Source: Streptosporangium brasiliense (GTDB lineage: Bacteria > Actinomycetota > Actinomycetes > Streptosporangiales > Streptosporangiaceae). From it: DNA of 64,000 nucleotides. The translations under genes were made by a program, and so were the position numbers. Where the stretch lies: assembly GCF_030811595.1 (NCBI RefSeq), contig NZ_JAUSRB010000002.1:2356001-2420000 (forward strand). Reading direction: 5' to 3'. The notes beneath the pieces were generated by a model. It was not told the origin of the DNA. It searched no databases and worked only from the letters and a program-made list of their open reading frames with translations. Numbering within the stretch: the stretch's first letter is position 1; every line of letters begins with the position of its first letter. Positions 34,672-43,348 of the stretch are shown here, piece by piece.

Positions 34672-35699
34672 CAGGCGGTCCAATCCAGGATGATCTTGCC
34701 GGTCTTGCCGCTGGCGGCGGTGTCGAAGGCCGCGTCGAAGTCGCGGTAGGAGAAGCGGTCGGTGATGACGGGGGACAGGTCGAGGCCCTTCTCCAGGAGC
34801 ACGGACATGGCGTACCACGTCTCGTACATCTCCCTGCCGTAGATGCCCTTGATGGTGATCATCGAGGTCACGATCGTGGCGAAGTCGACCGCGAACTCCT
34901 CGGCGGGCAGGCCGAGCATGGCGATCTTCCCGCCGTGCGTCATGTTGGCGATCATCTCGCGGAGCGCCTGCGGGTGCCCGGACATCTCCAGCCCCACGTC
35001 GAAGCCCTCGCGCATGCCGAGGTCGTGCAGGCCGTCGGCGACGGACCGCTCGGCGACGTTCAGCGCCAGGGTGACCCCGAGCTTGCCGGCCAGGGCGAGC
35101 CGCTCGGGGCTGACGTCGGTGATGACCACGTTGCGGGCGCCCACGTGCGTGGCCACGGCGGCGGCCATCAGCCCGATCGGCCCGGCCCCGGTGATCAGCA
35201 CGTCCTCGCCGACCATCGGGAACGCCAGGGCGGTGTGCACGGCGTTGCCGAACGGATCGAAGATCGCCGCGATGTCGGGGTCGACCGGCACCCGGTGCAC
35301 CCAGACGTTGGAGGCCGGGAGCGTCACGTATTCGGCGAAGGCGCCGTCCCGGTTGACGCCCAGCCCGACCGTGTTGCGGCACAGGTGGCGCCGCCCGGCC
35401 ATGCAGTTGCGGCACTTGCCGCAGACCAGGTGCCCCTCACCGCTGACCAGGTCGCCGACCGCGATGTCCTCCACGCCGGGTGCCACCTCGACGACCTCGC
35501 CGCTGAACTCGTGGCCGACGATGAGCGGCGTCCGCAGGGTGTGCCGCGCCCACGCGTCGAAACTGCGGATGTGCAGGTCCGTCCCGCAGATCCCGGTCCG
35601 CAGCACCTTGATCAGCACTTCTCCGGGGCCGACTACCGGCTCCGGAACGTCCAGCAACCACAGGCCCGGTTCGGCCTTCTCCTTGACCAGCGCCTTCAT
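34671..35699 (-). CDS. tdh: L-threonine 3-dehydrogenase
   Basis: 342 aa from ATG at 35699 (GGGGGA site). Zinc medium-chain dehydrogenase: catalytic Cys38 (ICGTDLHI), His63/Glu64 (VGHEFSGE), a structural zinc loop C93, C96, C99, C107 and the NAD-binding [13 protein letters not shown]. The [20 protein letters not shown] region matches Tdh. It oxidises L-threonine to 2-amino-3-ketobutyrate with NAD+, and the product passes to Kbl, encoded immediately downstream. Confidence 0.96.
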
Positions 35700-35905
35700 C
35701 ACAGATCCCCCCTCAGGTCCGACCTTACGCACTGTGCCCGGCCGGCTCCGAAGGTGTCCATCGCGGTTTTCTTAACCCCGCCCACAGTGCTGCTTCACGC
35801 TCGGTCCGGACGCCCTCCGGGCGCCCCTCCCGGAGGGTCTGCCCGGAGGCTCCGCCGGATCACCTGCGATCGGACGCGCTGGTAGGGCCCGTACGGCGCG
35901 TGGGG

Positions 35906-36976
35906 TCAGGAGGTGGAGGGGTGGTGGTGTTTGTTCAGGTCGGCGAGGGCGTCGGAGGGGGCGGCGGCGGGCCCGAGCTGGCGGGGTCCCGCGTCGACGT
36001 CGGCGGCCTCGGCCACCGCCTCGGCCGCGGCCTGCTCCGCCTGCGCGGTCTCCCTGGCGGTCGCCTCACTGATCGCGGGGGCCTCGCGGGTCGCCGCCGA
36101 CGGGGGCAGGGACTCGGTGAACGCCTTGGAGACGCCCTGGAGGGCGGAGGTGACCTCGCTGGGGATCACCCAGAACGTGTTGCCCTGGCCCTTGGCGAGC
36201 TCCGGCAGCACCTGCAGATACTGGTAGGCCAGCAGCTTGGGGTCCGGGTCGTTGCGGTGGACCGCCTGGAAGACCTCGTCGATGGCCTGGGACTGGCCCT
36301 GGGCCTTGAGGATCGCGGCGCTCCGGTCGCCCTCGGCGCGCAGGATCGCGCTCTGCTTGTCACCCTCGGCGGTGAGGATCTGGGACTGGCGCTGGCCTTC
36401 GGCGTTGAGGATCGCGGCGCGCTTGTCACGCTCGGCGCGCATCTGCTTCTCCATCGCCTCCTTGATGGACTTGGGCGGGTCGATCGCCTTGATCTCCACC
36501 CGGTTCACCCTGATGCCCCACTTGCCGGTCGCCTCGTCCAGCACGCCCCGGAGCTGGCTGTTGATCGTGTCGCGCGAGGTGAGCGTCATCTCCAGGTCCA
36601 GCGAGCCGACGACGTTGCGCAGGGTGGTGACCGTGAGCTGCTCGACGGCCTGGATGTAGTTGGCGATCTCGTAGGCGGCGGCGCGGGGGTCGGTGACCTG
36701 GAAGTACAGTACGGTGTCGATCTCGACCACCAGGTTGTCCTCGGTGATCACCGGCTGCGGGCGGAAGGAGACCACCTGCTCGCGGAGGTCGATCATCGGA
36801 TAGACCCGGTCGATGTAGGGGATCACGAAGTTCAGGCCCGGCTTGAGCGTGCTGTGGTAGCGCCCGAGCCGCTCCACGTTGCGGGCCCGGGCCTGGGGGA
36901 CGATGCGCACCGAGCGGACCACGGTCATCACGGCGAACAGGACGATGAGCAGACCGGCTATCAACAGCGCATCCAT
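35906..36976 (-). CDS. SPFH/Band 7 membrane protein (stomatin/QmcA-like)
   Basis: 356 aa from ATG at 36976. An N-terminal hydrophobic anchor (residues 3-20) is followed by the Band 7 domain (RIVPQARARNVERLGRYHST, NFVIPYIDRVYPMIDLREQV) and a helical region (EKQMRAERDKRAAILNAEGQ) that forms flotillin-like oligomers. The C-terminus is Ala/Glu-rich. Paired with the upstream NfeD gene, 2 bp apart. Such pairs organise membrane microdomains. Confidence 0.94.
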   Translation of the reverse strand: MDALLIAGLLIVLFAVMTVVRSVRIVPQARARNVERLGRYHSTLKPGLNFVIPYIDRVYPMIDLREQVVSFRPQPVITEDNLVVEIDTVLYFQVTDPRAAAYEIANYIQAVEQLTVTTLRNVVGSLDLEMTLTSRDTINSQLRGVLDEATGKWGIRVNRVEIKAIDPPKSIKEAMEKQMRAERDKRAAILNAEGQRQSQILTAEGDKQSAILRAEGDRSAAILKAQGQSQAIDEVFQAVHRNDPDPKLLAYQYLQVLPELAKGQGNTFWVIPSEVTSALQGVSKAFTESLPPSAATREAPAISEATARETAQAEQAAAEAVAEAADVDAGPRQLGPAAAPSDALADLNKHHHPSTS

Positions 36977-36978
36977 GG

Positions 36979-37413
36979 TCACTCCCGGGGATATACGAGC
37001 GCGGTGGCGCCCTCGATCTCGATGACGTCGACGACGGCCCCCGCTGGGATCACCAGCGTCTCGTCGTAGGCCCTGGCCGACCACTCCTCGCCGCCGATCT
37101 GCACCCGGCCGTCCCGCCCGGTGACCTCTCGCACGACATAGGCGGGTTTGCCGACGAGCGCCTGGACCCCGAACCGCTGCTCGGCGGGCATCCGCTGGAG
37201 CTGGCGCCTGGCGATGGGCCGGACCGCGACCACTCCCGCGGCCAGAGCGGCGGTGAACACCATGAGCTGGAGGGGGATCGGCAGACCGAGACCGGCGGCG
37301 ATGGCGGCGAACAGGGCGGCGCCGCCGAGCAGACCCAGGGCGGTGGTCAGGGTGAAGATCTCAGCCACACCGAGCACCACCGCGAGGACCAACCAGATGA
37401 CCCAGTCTTCCAT
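36979..37413 (-). CDS. NfeD-family membrane protein
   Basis: 144 aa with three or four hydrophobic helices in the first 70 residues (WVIWLVLAVVLGVAEIFTLT, ALGLLGGAALFAAIAAGLGL) and a C-terminal OB-fold (VGKPAYVVREVTGRDGRVQI, VVDVIEIEGATALVYPR). This short NfeD1b type lacks the ClpP-like protease domain. It almost always partners an SPFH protein, which follows directly on the same strand. Confidence 0.94.
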   Translation of the reverse strand: MEDWVIWLVLAVVLGVAEIFTLTTALGLLGGAALFAAIAAGLGLPIPLQLMVFTAALAAGVVAVRPIARRQLQRMPAEQRFGVQALVGKPAYVVREVTGRDGRVQIGGEEWSARAYDETLVIPAGAVVDVIEIEGATALVYPRE

Positions 37414-37521
37414 GCTCCGGCCTCCTATTTAGATGAACGGCTCGGATGTCCAGGAGGTTCCTCCCCCTACCGTATGTCGTTATCTGGAGCACCGTCAGTG
37501 CCCGCGTCGCGGGACTTGCGG

Positions 37522-38724
37522 TCAGGGCGGCGCCGGGGCGGAGGCGGTCAGGCGGCGGGGCGGTCCGGGGGTGCGCAGGGCGCTGCCGGCGAGCCACTCC
37601 TCCCAGGAGCGCTGCCAGTAGCCCCAGCCGTTGTCCCACTCCAGCTCGCGGTCGGTGCCGCGGATGATGACGGGGTCGCCGCGCAGGGAGGTGTCGAAGA
37701 ACCAGGCGGCCTGGTCGGGGCGGGCGTTGACGCAGCCGTGGCTGACGTTCGCCCTGCCCTGGGCCCAGAGGTTGTCCTTGGCGTGGACGTACTCGCCGCT
37801 GCCGGAGATGCGGACCGCGTGGTCGATCATGACGTCGTAGAAGCCGGGGTCGCCCTTGTCCCGGCCGGGGGAGACCATGCGGACCGGGCTGGCCTTGTCC
37901 ATGGTCAGGTGGACGCCGCTCGTCGTGGTGTATTCCTCGGTGGTGGCCGTGCCGGCGCTGATCGCCATCCGCTGGACCGTCCTGCCGTCCCGCGTGACCC
38001 GCATCCGGTGGGTCCGGGTGTCGATGAAGCTGACCTGCCCCCGGCCGACGGTGAAGGGCACCGTGTGGTCGGCCGTGCCGTAGGTGCCCCTGGCCGCGCG
38101 GACGCCGGACAGGTGCGCGGTGAAGGAGACCCGCTGCCGGGCCGGCCAGCCGCGGCGGGGCCGGTAGACCACCTGGGTGTCGCTCACCCAGTGCCAGGCG
38201 CCCTCGACGGGCTTGGTGGAGCGGACCTCCAGGGCCCGCTCGACGGCGGCCCTGTCCTCCACCGGGGCGGTGAGGTCGACGATGATCGGCATGCCGACGC
38301 CCACGGTCTCGCCGGGGTAGGGGGTGACGGAGCGGACCTGGAAGGTCCGGGCCGGGGTGAGCGTGCGGAACCTGCCGGAGGCGGTCGCCGTGGTGCCGTC
38401 GGCTCCCGCCGAGGTGACGTTGACGATGTACTCCCGGTCAGGGGTCAGGGCCCAGTCCGAGCGCCAGGTGGTCCGGGCGCGGTCGAACCGGCCGGGCACC
38501 GGGGCGCCGCCCGCGTAGGCGCTCACCCCGGTCAGCGTGCCCGTGCCGGCCCGGACGACCAGGCCCCGGCCGGTGCGGGCGCGCACCGAGTCGAGGGGAG
38601 GGGAGATCCGCACGCCGGCCGCCGTCACCGTCGTCGGGCGGCCGTCGCCGGCGACGACCGATGAGCACCCCGTGACCGCGAGCGGGAGAAGAACGATCGG
38701 GAGACATCCCGCGGCGCGCCGCAT
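37522..38724 (-). CDS. Lipoprotein L,D-transpeptidase (Ldt, Ig-like plus YkuD)
   Basis: 400 aa. The lipobox LAVTGC places the lipidated Cys at residue 20. Two Ig-like domains (residues about 30-230) precede the YkuD catalytic domain with VHAKDNLW and SHGCVN, nucleophile C331. This matches mycobacterial LdtMt2-type enzymes that make 3-3 crosslinks in peptidoglycan on the outer face. It stands alone; the C-terminal tail is Trp- then Pro-rich. Confidence 0.94.
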   Translation of the reverse strand: MRRAAGCLPIVLLPLAVTGCSSVVAGDGRPTTVTAAGVRISPPLDSVRARTGRGLVVRAGTGTLTGVSAYAGGAPVPGRFDRARTTWRSDWALTPDREYIVNVTSAGADGTTATASGRFRTLTPARTFQVRSVTPYPGETVGVGMPIIVDLTAPVEDRAAVERALEVRSTKPVEGAWHWVSDTQVVYRPRRGWPARQRVSFTAHLSGVRAARGTYGTADHTVPFTVGRGQVSFIDTRTHRMRVTRDGRTVQRMAISAGTATTEEYTTTSGVHLTMDKASPVRMVSPGRDKGDPGFYDVMIDHAVRISGSGEYVHAKDNLWAQGRANVSHGCVNARPDQAAWFFDTSLRGDPVIIRGTDRELEWDNGWGYWQRSWEEWLAGSALRTPGPPRRLTASAPAPP

Positions 38725-38812
38725 CTGTTCCTGCCTTCGGGGTACGCGAATGATCGACTACCCCACATTAGCGATCAGTGATCAGATGGGCGCGCGGCGT
38801 CACGCGGCGTGG

Positions 38813-39949
38813 CTACCTCGCCGGCCGGACGGTCCCCGACACCTCGCCCAGGGTGATCACGGTGCCGCCGGGGCCGGGGGCGGACGCGGTGATCGTGACG
38901 GTGTCGCCGTCCTCCAGGAAGGTCCGGGCCGAGCCGTCGGGCAGCTTGAGCGGCTCGGTGCCGTTCCAGGTCAGCTCGATCAGTGAGCCCCGCTCGCCCG
39001 GCTCGGCGCCGGAGACCGTGCCGCTGGCGTACAGGTCGCCGGTGCGCAGGCGGGCGCCGTTGACGGTCATGTGGGCGAGCATCTGGTCGGGCGTCCAGTA
39101 CATCTCCCGGTACGGCGGGCGGGAGACGACCTCGCCGTTCAGCTCGACCTCCAGCGTCAGGTCGAGCCCCCACGGCTCCTGGCGGCGCAGGTAGTCGAGC
39201 GGCTCGGGGGTCTGCTCCCGGCCCGGGACACGGGCCTCCGACAGGGCCGCGAGCGGCGTGATCCACGGCGACATGGAGGTGGCGAAGGACTTGCCGAGGA
39301 ACGGGCCCAGCGGGACGTACTCCCACGCCTGGATGTCCCGGGCGCTCCAGTCGTTGACCAGCGTCACACCGAACACGTGGTCCTCGAACCGGCCGGCCCG
39401 CTCGCCGAGGGCCGTCGGCGAGCCGACCACGAATCCGAGCTCGGCCTCGATGTCCAGCTTGGCCGAGGGGCCGAAGACCCCGGCGCCGCGCTGTCCGGAC
39501 GGCCGGACGACCGGGGTCCCGGATACCACGACGGTCCCGGCCCGGCCGTGGTAGCCGACCGGCAGGTGCCGCCAGTTGGGCTTCAGCGGCTCATCGTCGG
39601 GACGGAACATCCGGCCGAGGTTGGAGGCGTGCTCCAGCGAGCAGTAGAAGTCGACGTAGTCGGCCACCTCGATCGGCAGGTGGAGCGTGACCTGCTCCAG
39701 CGGGATCAGGTGCGGCTCGACCGCGCCCAGGTCGGTGCCCAGCTTGTTCTGGATCACCGCCCGGGTGTCGCGCCAGGCGTCCGCGCCCCTGGCCATGAAG
39801 GCGTTGAGCGAACCGGTGGCGAACACCTCGTCGTGCAGGGCCCCGGCGAGGTCGACCACGTGCTCGCCGTAGCGCACGCCGACGCGCGGGGTCTCACCCT
39901 CCTGCCGGGAGAAGACTCCGTAGGGCAGGTGCTCCAGGCCCCAAGACAT
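38813..39949 (-). CDS. fahA: Fumarylacetoacetase
   Basis: 378 aa. N-terminal SH3-like region (PYGVFSRQEGETPRVGVRYG), then catalytic-domain motifs: DFYCSLEHASNLGRMFR, LPVGYHGRAGTVVVSGTPV, the metal-binding Glu cluster LDIEAELGFV and TLVNDWSARDIQAWEYVPLG. It hydrolyses fumarylacetoacetate to fumarate and acetoacetate, the last step of tyrosine degradation. Its ATG shares a base with the stop of the upstream gene (TGATG), so the three-gene operon is coupled. Confidence 0.96.
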   Translation of the reverse strand: MSWGLEHLPYGVFSRQEGETPRVGVRYGEHVVDLAGALHDEVFATGSLNAFMARGADAWRDTRAVIQNKLGTDLGAVEPHLIPLEQVTLHLPIEVADYVDFYCSLEHASNLGRMFRPDDEPLKPNWRHLPVGYHGRAGTVVVSGTPVVRPSGQRGAGVFGPSAKLDIEAELGFVVGSPTALGERAGRFEDHVFGVTLVNDWSARDIQAWEYVPLGPFLGKSFATSMSPWITPLAALSEARVPGREQTPEPLDYLRRQEPWGLDLTLEVELNGEVVSRPPYREMYWTPDQMLAHMTVNGARLRTGDLYASGTVSGAEPGERGSLIELTWNGTEPLKLPDGSARTFLEDGDTVTITASAPGPGGTVITLGEVSGTVRPAR

Positions 39950-40722
39950 CACGCGTTCTCCTCTGCGTCGACGGGCGCGTCGACAGTCGTGTCGGTGATC
40001 AGGCCGAGGGCCAGCAGGTCCTCGACCGGGGTGCTCGTGCTGCAGGAGCCGTACGACACCAGCAGCTCCCTGGCACGCTTGGCGGTGGCGTCCGGCACGG
40101 CCTGCGCCAGCCGTACCAGCCCGCCCACGTCCGTCGAGCGCAGCACCGGCACCGGGTCCCCGCCCTCCACCGCCGCGCAGACCGCGAGGACCAGGTTGAG
40201 GAAGCCGTGCCGGTCGGTGCCCAGCGTCGGGTAGAAGTGGCGGACCGCGTTGTGCAGCCCCGCGGTCGCCTTGAACGGGAGGCCGTGCTCGGCGCAGTAG
40301 GTGATGAAGGAGCCCAGGTCCTGGGCGGTGGGGAAGGCCGCCGCGGTCAGCCCGCCGCACCGGATCTTCAGGCCGACTCCGGGCGGCACGTCCACCGGGA
40401 GCTGGGCGGCGGTGACCTCGACGAACTGGCGGGCCGGGAAGCCGAGGCCGACGGCCCGGCCGCCCGGCACCTCGACCAGCTCGACGGTGAGGCCGTCGAG
40501 CGGTGGGACCTCCGGGGTGTCGAGGATCAGGCCGAGCCTGACCGGGGAGTCCAGGCGGGCGCGGAGCTCCGGCAGGCGGCTGGCCGGGCAGAGGAAGCGG
40601 TGGGTGAGCACCGGGCTGCCCTTGGCGAGGTCGGCGCTGTGCCGCCGGAGGGCCTCGGCCATCGGCAGCGCGGTCGGCGGGAACAGCCCCGCGTCGTCGA
40701 CGAGGTCGTGGAAGAGCGTCAT
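39949..40722 (-). CDS. Uncharacterised protein embedded in the homogentisate operon
   Basis: 257 aa, no signal peptide or membrane segment. Its pattern VGLKIRCGGLTAAAFPTAQD, then FITYCAEHGLPFKATAGLHN and FYPTLGTDRHGFLNLVLAV, is of the kind seen in conserved unannotated actinobacterial proteins; the KATAGLH stretch looks like an active-site or ligand loop in a barrel-type fold (inference). It overlaps hmgA by 4 bp upstream and fahA by 1 base downstream. Since no maleylacetoacetate isomerase gene is in the operon, it is a candidate for that or a related step, which is unproven. Confidence 0.85.
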   Translation of the reverse strand: MTLFHDLVDDAGLFPPTALPMAEALRRHSADLAKGSPVLTHRFLCPASRLPELRARLDSPVRLGLILDTPEVPPLDGLTVELVEVPGGRAVGLGFPARQFVEVTAAQLPVDVPPGVGLKIRCGGLTAAAFPTAQDLGSFITYCAEHGLPFKATAGLHNAVRHFYPTLGTDRHGFLNLVLAVCAAVEGGDPVPVLRSTDVGGLVRLAQAVPDATAKRARELLVSYGSCSTSTPVEDLLALGLITDTTVDAPVDAEENA

Positions 40723-41888
40723 CGGGCCCAGGTCCACGCGTAGGCGGGGTCCTCGACCGACAGTCCGGCGGGGCCCAGGTCGAGCGGGCGGAAGGTGTCG
40801 ACCATCACGGCCAGCTCGCTCGTCTGGGTGTGCCCCTGCCGTACGGCCTCGATGACGGCCTCGACGGCGCCCGGCTGCGGGCCGTGGGTGAACCCGGCCG
40901 GGTGCAGCGAGATCGAGCCGACGTCGATGCCCGAGCCCTTGCGCGCGGTGTAGTCGCCGCCCGCGTAGAACATCAGCTCGTCGGAGTCGACGTTGTGGTG
41001 GTTGTAGGGGATGGGGACGGCGTCGGGGTGGAAGTCGAGCGGCCGGGGGCAGAACGAGCAGATCACGAAGTTCGGGCCCTCGAAGGTCTGGTGCACCGGC
41101 GGCGGGGCGTGGGTCCGCTTCACGATGGGCTCGAAGTCGTTGATGTTGAAGGCGTAGGGGTAGAGGCAGCCGTCCCAGCCGACCACGTCGAAGGGGTGGT
41201 TGCGGTAGACCAGCCGGGTCAGCCCGCCGCGCGTGCGGACCAGCACCGGCACCTCCTCGCCCTCGACGGTCAGCGGCTCCTGCGGGGTGCGCAGGTCGCG
41301 CTCGCAGTAGGGGGCGTGCTCCAGGAACTGGCCGTATTTGGACAGGTAGCGCTTGGGCGGCCGGATGTGCCCGGCGGCCTCGATGGCGAAGGCCGTGACC
41401 CGGCCCTGGGGGACCCAGCGGTGGATCGTCCCGGTCGGGATGACGACGTAGTCGCCCGCGCCGGCCTCGATGACGCCGTAGGTCGACTCGAACCTGACCC
41501 GGCCGTCGGCGATGTAGACGCACTCGTCGCCCATGGAGTTGCGGTACAGCTCGCTGGGGGTCTCGCTCGCGGCGTACGACATGCGGACGTCGGCGTTGCC
41601 CGCCAGCAGGCCGCGCCCGGTGACCAGGTCGCCGCCCGTCGGCAGGTCCTGGGTACGGAAGTGGCGGGGGGAGAGGGGGAGGTTGGGGGTGAGCGCCGTG
41701 GCCGAGGTGGGCTCGACCGCCTCGGCCTTGATGATCGCCGTGGGGAGGTGGCGGTGGTAGAGCAGGGAGGAGTCGCTGGAGAAGCCCTCCTCGCCCATCA
41801 GCTCCTCGGCGTACAGCCCGCCGTCGGGCCGCCGGAACTGCACGTGTCGCTTCCTGGGGACCTCGCCCACGGTGCGGTAGTACGGCAT
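40719..41888 (-). CDS. hmgA: Homogentisate 1,2-dioxygenase
   Basis: 389 aa cupin enzyme. Motifs include DECVYIADGRVRFESTYGVI, PTGTIHRWV and YNHHNVDSDELMFYAGGDYT with the Fe-binding His/Glu set, and LHPAGFTHGPQPGAVEA carrying a further His. It opens the homogentisate ring to maleylacetoacetate. First gene of the operon hmgA - unknown - fahA. Two inverted repeats lie in its promoter region. Confidence 0.95.
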   Translation of the reverse strand: MPYYRTVGEVPRKRHVQFRRPDGGLYAEELMGEEGFSSDSSLLYHRHLPTAIIKAEAVEPTSATALTPNLPLSPRHFRTQDLPTGGDLVTGRGLLAGNADVRMSYAASETPSELYRNSMGDECVYIADGRVRFESTYGVIEAGAGDYVVIPTGTIHRWVPQGRVTAFAIEAAGHIRPPKRYLSKYGQFLEHAPYCERDLRTPQEPLTVEGEEVPVLVRTRGGLTRLVYRNHPFDVVGWDGCLYPYAFNINDFEPIVKRTHAPPPVHQTFEGPNFVICSFCPRPLDFHPDAVPIPYNHHNVDSDELMFYAGGDYTARKGSGIDVGSISLHPAGFTHGPQPGAVEAVIEAVRQGHTQTSELAVMVDTFRPLDLGPAGLSVEDPAYAWTWAR

Positions 41889-41904
41889 CCGCTTCTCCCA
41901 GCTT

Positions 41905-41945
41905 GTCCGATTAACGGACGTTGTTGTCCTTTATACGAACAACCA
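41905..41945. promoter_or_regulatory. hmgA promoter with inverted-repeat operators
   Basis: GTCCG-ATTAA-CGGAC (41905-41919) is a perfect inverted repeat. Next to it GTTGTT and AACAAC flank GTCCTTTATACG (about 41920-41943). Read on the minus strand, TATAAA here could be the -10 box, with the first repeat just downstream of it, a repressor position. Confidence 0.55.
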
Positions 41946-42070
41946 TCTTTCACCGGCGGGATGATGTCAACCAGGGCTCCGGCGCGCGGACCCGGGGGTG
42001 GGTCTCAGCCGCCCGGAGTGACGGCTCCGGGGTCGATCAGGCGCAACGGGTGACCGGCCCCGGCGGCGCG

Positions 42071-43309
42071 CTATGCCGTGACGCCGTCGAAGGCGACGGG
42101 GAGGTGGCGGGGGCCGCGCAGGACCGGGTTCTGCCGGTAGGGGGGCGGGTCCGCCACGAGCCGCGGGCCGTCGAGCCGGCGGGCCAGCCCGGTCAGCGCG
42201 AGCTGCGCCTCCAGCCGGGCGAGGGGCGCGCCGAAGCAGTAGTGGATGCCGCTGCCGAAGCCGAGGTGCTCGTTGTCCCGGCGTCCGGGGTCGAACCGGT
42301 CGGGGTCGTCGAACCGCCTGGGGTCCCGGTTGCCGGAGGCCAGCATCAGCCAGATGGACGCCCCGGCGGGGATGACGGTGCCGGCGATGTCGATGTCGGC
42401 CAGGGCGGTGCGCTGGGGCAGGAGCTGCACCGGCGGCTCGTAGCGCAGCAGCTCCTCCACCAGGGGGACGGCCAGGTCGGGGTCCTCGCGCAGCCGCTTG
42501 AGGGCCTCCGGGTGGCGCAGCAGGGTGAGCGTCCCGTTGGTGATGAGGTTGACGGTGGTCTCGTGGCCGGCGATGAGGAGCAGGACGGCGGTGGTGATCA
42601 GCTCCACCGGCGACATCTGCCCGTCGGGTCCGTGGTCGGTGATCAGCGCGGAGAGCATGTCGTCGCCGGGCGCGCGGCGGTGCTCCTCGACGAGCCCGGC
42701 GAGGTAGGTGCCCAGCTCGGTGCGGGCCCGCTGGGCGGTGCGCTGCCGCTCCTGCGGGCCCTCGGCGGGGCTGGGGTCGAGGGCGGCGACGATCGCGTCG
42801 GCCCAGCCGTGGAAGAGCACCTCGTCCTGGTGCGGGACCCCCAGCAGCTTGCAGATCACCATCACCGGGAAGGGATAGGCGAAGTCCTCGACGATGTCGA
42901 CCTGCTCCCGGCCCTGGAAGCCGTCGATCAGGCCGGACACCATCCGGACGAGGTCGCCGCCCATGTCGTGGATCCGCCGGGGACTGTGCGGCGGTCCGAA
43001 CGGCCGCGTCGCCAGGCGGCGCAGCCGGTCGTGCTCGGGCGGGTCGAGCCGCAGGAAGCTGGGCGGGAGCGTCGTGTCGTCCTCCGGCGGGAGGTCGCCG
43101 CCCGCTTGAGGGGTGCGGTTGCGCACGTCGGAGCTGATCCGCGGGTCGTGGAGCAGGCTGAGGATCTCCCAGTAGGTGCTGACGGTGTAGACGCCGTCGT
43201 CCTGCCGCGCCACCGGGGTCCTGCGGAGCTCGGCGTAGAGGGGGTAGGGGTCGGCGCGGTTGGCGTAATCGGTGATCTGGTGCAGCAGGGTGCCCGAAGT
43301 CGCAGTCAT
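42071..43309 (-). CDS. Cytochrome P450
   Basis: 412 aa, typical of bacterial class I P450s. The I-helix is LLIAGHETTVNL, the K-helix is EELLRYEPP and the heme loop is FGSGIHYCFGAPLAR with the thiolate Cys. Preceded on the same strand by the dedicated reductase and ferredoxin genes, giving a complete redox chain. The neighbours do not reveal the substrate; the family includes steroid, terpene and polyketide hydroxylases. Confidence 0.96.
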   Translation of the reverse strand: MTATSGTLLHQITDYANRADPYPLYAELRRTPVARQDDGVYTVSTYWEILSLLHDPRISSDVRNRTPQAGGDLPPEDDTTLPPSFLRLDPPEHDRLRRLATRPFGPPHSPRRIHDMGGDLVRMVSGLIDGFQGREQVDIVEDFAYPFPVMVICKLLGVPHQDEVLFHGWADAIVAALDPSPAEGPQERQRTAQRARTELGTYLAGLVEEHRRAPGDDMLSALITDHGPDGQMSPVELITTAVLLLIAGHETTVNLITNGTLTLLRHPEALKRLREDPDLAVPLVEELLRYEPPVQLLPQRTALADIDIAGTVIPAGASIWLMLASGNRDPRRFDDPDRFDPGRRDNEHLGFGSGIHYCFGAPLARLEAQLALTGLARRLDGPRLVADPPPYRQNPVLRGPRHLPVAFDGVTA

Positions 43310-43348
43310 GGTGGAGTCCTTGGACGTGATCGGCCGGCGCGCCGGTTG

